Assembly (NCBI GenBank): GCA_003105195.1
Contig: PQAH01000003.1
Location: forward strand, 1 to 37,772
Reading direction: 5' to 3'
Length of the DNA stretch: 37,772 bases
DNA from: Bradyrhizobiaceae bacterium
GTDB taxonomy: Bacteria; Pseudomonadota; Alphaproteobacteria; Rhizobiales; Xanthobacteraceae
Under the pieces are notes generated by a model. The model was not told the DNA's origin, ran no database searches, and worked only from the letters and a program-made list of their open reading frames with translations. The translations under genes and the position numbers were made by a program. The first letter of the stretch is position 1. Each line of letters begins with the position of its first letter. Below, piece by piece: positions 35,879 to 37,772 of the stretch.

Positions 35879-36556
35879 TCAGTCGTTGCCGGAACGGGAC
35901 GGCGTATCGCTCTCGCCGCCTTCGGCCCCGGCCTGCTGGCCTTCGCCGCGCGGCCCGCGATGCCGCCGGCGGCGCCGGTGCAGCGGGAACCGGTCGGGCT
36001 GGCCGTCGAAGCCGTTGGCACCGTTGCCCGGGTGGGGCTGGGCCGGGCCGCCGCCCGTGATGAAGGCGGGAAGCGCGTTGGGCTCGGCGGCGCCGGCGGC
36101 CGGGGCCTGCTGGCGTCCTTCATAGGGCTGCGCCTCGCGCGCCGGGAAGGGCTGGGCATCGCGCGGCATATAGGGCTGCGGCTCGCGGGTGCCGAAGGGC
36201 TCCTGGCCGCCCGTGGTGATCGGCGCCCCGGTCTCGTCCTCGCCGTCGTCGAAGCTGTCGTCCGCGCCGCGGCCCTCGCCGCCCTCGGGGCGGTAGAACG
36301 GCTGGCTCTGCCGGAACTGCTCCTGCGCGGTGGCGATCAGGCGGAAATAGTGCTCGGCGTGCTGGTAGTAGTTCTCCGCCGCCACCGGATCGCCGGACGC
36401 CTGCGCGTCGCGCGCCAGCTGGAGATATTTCTCCGCGACGTGGTTGGCGGTGCCGCGGATCTTCACGTCCGGTCCGTTCGACTCGTAGACCCGGGTGAGC
36501 GGATTGTGACTCTTGCGGTTGCGCCCGCGCATACGCTTGTTCTGACCGTTTCTCAT
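35879..36556 (-). CDS. DUF4167-domain protein
   Basis: 225-residue protein with a conserved N-terminal domain (MRNGQNKRMRGRNRKSHNPLTRVYESNGPDVKIRGTANHVAEKYLQLARDAQASGDPVAAENYYQHAEHYFRLIATAQEQF, ~1-80) and a long disordered Pro/Gly/Gln/Glu-rich tail with RRRRRHRGPRGEG near the end. The basic N-terminus suggests RNA or DNA binding; function is not established. In Hyphomicrobiales it is usually encoded after prfA-prmC, as here. The ATG at 36556 is the family start; an upstream in-frame extension to 36652 reads two direct repeats and is not part of the family. Confidence 0.92.
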   Translation of the reverse strand: MRNGQNKRMRGRNRKSHNPLTRVYESNGPDVKIRGTANHVAEKYLQLARDAQASGDPVAAENYYQHAEHYFRLIATAQEQFRQSQPFYRPEGGEGRGADDSFDDGEDETGAPITTGGQEPFGTREPQPYMPRDAQPFPAREAQPYEGRQQAPAAGAAEPNALPAFITGGGPAQPHPGNGANGFDGQPDRFPLHRRRRRHRGPRGEGQQAGAEGGESDTPSRSGND

Positions 36557-37080
36557 GGCTCGTGTATTCACCAACTCCCGATGTGCGACGGATCTCGCCC
36601 GTCGATTTTCTCTTGCTTCAGTTGCTTTCGCTTCAGTTGCGACCCACAGCACGAATGTCTCGTCGCACGCACACGAAACGTCGCTGGCACCGTCTTCGAT
36701 GCCAGACCGACCGGGAGCGCCATGGGTCGAAACGCTCCGATGTCTGTCACGATGACCTGAGCATCCTTTCCATCGCGGTTCCGGCCGCGATGCTGCTCAC
36801 CCCAAATCCCGCGCGCCACGGCGCCTGTCCTGGCAAACGGCGCGAGCCCAACCGGTAAAGCTGCTGACCCGAGATCCTTGTACTTTCGGTTCTGTCGGTT
36901 CTGTCGAACCAGAATATCCCTCTGGACATCCCCCGCGTCGCGCCTCACGGAGCCTTGCTCCGGGCCTCTCTGGCGACGCCAAGCCGCTCGATCGCGGCCG
37001 ATTCCGTGCTCCGGAACCTAGTCGGTCTCGGCCGGTTTTCCAAGCGATTTTTTGCCTGCGGCCGGGGTCCGGGATGACCC
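36557..37080. other. 524-bp gap without a gene, upstream of the DUF4167 gene
   Basis: Noticeably less GC-rich than the rest. It contains an 11-bp direct repeat GCTTCAGTTGC at 36615-36625 and 36630-36640, and a 9-bp tandem repeat TCGGTTCTG at 36886-36894 and 36895-36903, followed by a small GGTTC-TGTC-GAACC hairpin. Short open frames on both strands have no ribosome sites or protein-like composition. It presumably holds the DUF4167 promoter and long leader and the end of the prmC-like transcript. No tRNA cloverleaf is seen. Confidence 0.6.
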
Positions 37081-37722
37081 TTATATGGGGTGCCGCGCCG
37101 CAATTGCACGGGGGATTCCCGCAAGATCCGGCACCGGTTCCGCGGGGTCCAGGCCGGCCTCGCGCAAGAGCGCAGCGACCGCCGGCGCCTGCCCGGCGCC
37201 GAGCTCGAGCACGAGCAGTCCCGTCGCCGCGAGAAGCCGGCCGGCATCCGCCGCGATCGCCCGGTAGGCCGCAAGGCCGTCGCAGCCGCCGTCGAGCGCG
37301 AGGCGCGGATCGTGGTCGCGCACCTCCGGCGCGAGCGTCCCGATGTCCGCGCTCGCGACGTAAGGCGGATTGGACACCACGAGGTCGAAGCCGCCGGCGA
37401 GCGCGGCGCCGAAGTCGCAGGCCACGAAGCCGGCGCGGTCGGCGAGGCCGTGGGCCGCCGCATTGGCGCGCGCGAGGTGCAGCGCCGCGGGGCTGCGATC
37501 GGTGGCGACGCCGAAGGCGCGCGGCAGCTCGCTCAGGAGCGCGATCAGGAGCGCGCCCGAGCCGGTACCGAGATCGAGGACGCGCAAGGGGCCCCTCCGG
37601 TCGAGGCGCGCCAGCGCCGCCTCCACCTCCCCCTGCACGGTGCGCGCGTCCGGCTGGAGCTGCCACCCCGCGTACGCCCCGCCGTCGTACTGGAGCACGA
37701 GCGCGACGGGGCGGGGCACCAT
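37081..37722 (-). CDS. prmC: Chimeric gene: TruA N-terminus joined to PrmC catalytic domain
   Basis: 213-residue product in two parts. Residues 1-~40 (VALVLQYDGGAYAGWQLQ, then TVQGEVEAALARL) are the N-terminus of tRNA pseudouridine synthase A. From ~41 (GPLRVLDLGTGSGALLIALL) to the end it is the catalytic domain of the release-factor glutamine methyltransferase PrmC/HemK, with SAM motif DLGTGSG, the NPPY motif (VSNPPYVASADIG) and LVLELGAGQ. The PrmC N-terminal helical domain that contacts the release factor is missing, as are the TruA catalytic aspartate (GRTDAGVH) and all of its C-terminal part. The frame is intact across the join. The downstream DUF4167 gene is the normal neighbour of prmC. 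It is either a true fusion or an assembly or strain-mix misjoin. Confidence 0.85.
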   Translation of the reverse strand: MVPRPVALVLQYDGGAYAGWQLQPDARTVQGEVEAALARLDRRGPLRVLDLGTGSGALLIALLSELPRAFGVATDRSPAALHLARANAAAHGLADRAGFVACDFGAALAGGFDLVVSNPPYVASADIGTLAPEVRDHDPRLALDGGCDGLAAYRAIAADAGRLLAATGLLVLELGAGQAPAVAALLREAGLDPAEPVPDLAGIPRAIAARHPI

Positions 37723-37730
37723 GGGCCCGA

Positions 37731-37759
37731 AACCTAGCGGCGGCGGCAGGGCGATTCAA
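37731..37759 (-). promoter_or_regulatory. Promoter candidate directly before the TruA-like start
   Basis: On the minus strand TTGAAT (37759-37754), a 17-bp spacer, and TAGGTT (37736-37731) form a fair sigma-70-type pair. The -10 element ends only 8 nt before the ATG at 37722, and no Shine-Dalgarno is present, so the mRNA would be leaderless or nearly so. Confidence 0.4.
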
Positions 37760-37772
37760 GCGACGCAAGTGC

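Overview
The window is a high-GC (about 70%), tightly packed chromosomal segment. It most resembles Hyphomicrobiales (Rhizobiales), Alphaproteobacteria. That placement is inferred from family-level resemblance (DUF4167 protein beside prmC, PhaR with phaAB, IclR-controlled pcaIJFHG, a complete pqqABCDE set) and from two dispersed repeat types common in that order; genus cannot be resolved here. I see no rRNA, tRNA, CRISPR array, transposase, phage gene or plasmid function.

Layout. (1) 1-4.5 kb, minus strand: the 5' end of pobA (4-hydroxybenzoate 3-monooxygenase), a proline/alanine-rich secreted or anchored protein, and the PQQ operon pqqABCDE, whose pqqC-pqqD junction holds a palindromic repeat. 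(2) 4.7-10.1 kb: an IclR regulator divergent from pcaIJFHG. With pobA these genes take 4-hydroxybenzoate and protocatechuate into the 3-oxoadipate pathway; pcaBDC are not in the window. The intergenic region has a palindromic, three-half-site operator candidate. (3) 10.1-15.2 kb: a GntR regulator, a MetE-C-terminal-like methyltransferase and a decayed tandem copy with an out-of-frame internal deletion, then a MaoC-type hydratase and an acyl-CoA dehydrogenase. (4) 15.2-17.8 kb, minus: a macrodomain protein, a MITE-like repeat that supplies the stop codon of the next gene, a patatin-like lipase and 3-hydroxybutyrate dehydrogenase. (5) 18-26.8 kb: Zur-type regulator, EamA transporter, ispG, class II aldolase, SDR, RraA-like aldolase (minus), mtgA, rpmF, a small membrane protein, a gamma-glutamyltransferase and a small hypothetical gene. 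(6) 27-31.7 kb: a PAS-GGDEF-EAL protein with a degenerate GGDEF motif, phaR, phaA and phaB. (7) 31.7-37.8 kb: a CaCA antiporter, another EamA exporter, a DUF985 cupin, glyoxalase II, a methyltransferase, a DUF4167 protein and a prmC-like gene.

Functional reading: aromatic-acid catabolism feeds acetyl-CoA and succinyl-CoA. The acyl-CoA hydratase/dehydrogenase pair, BdhA and PhaA/PhaB/PhaR link this to fatty-acid and polyhydroxybutyrate turnover. PQQ would serve periplasmic dehydrogenases encoded elsewhere.

The oddest item is the last gene. Its first ~40 codons are the N-terminus of TruA (tRNA pseudouridine synthase), joined in frame to the catalytic domain of PrmC at a stretch where the two families look alike. 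It is either a real chimeric gene or an assembly misjoin. I found no gene cluster that I would call a new defence or biosynthetic system; the more rewarding leads are the chimera, the repeats, the operators and the unusual protein tails listed as findings.
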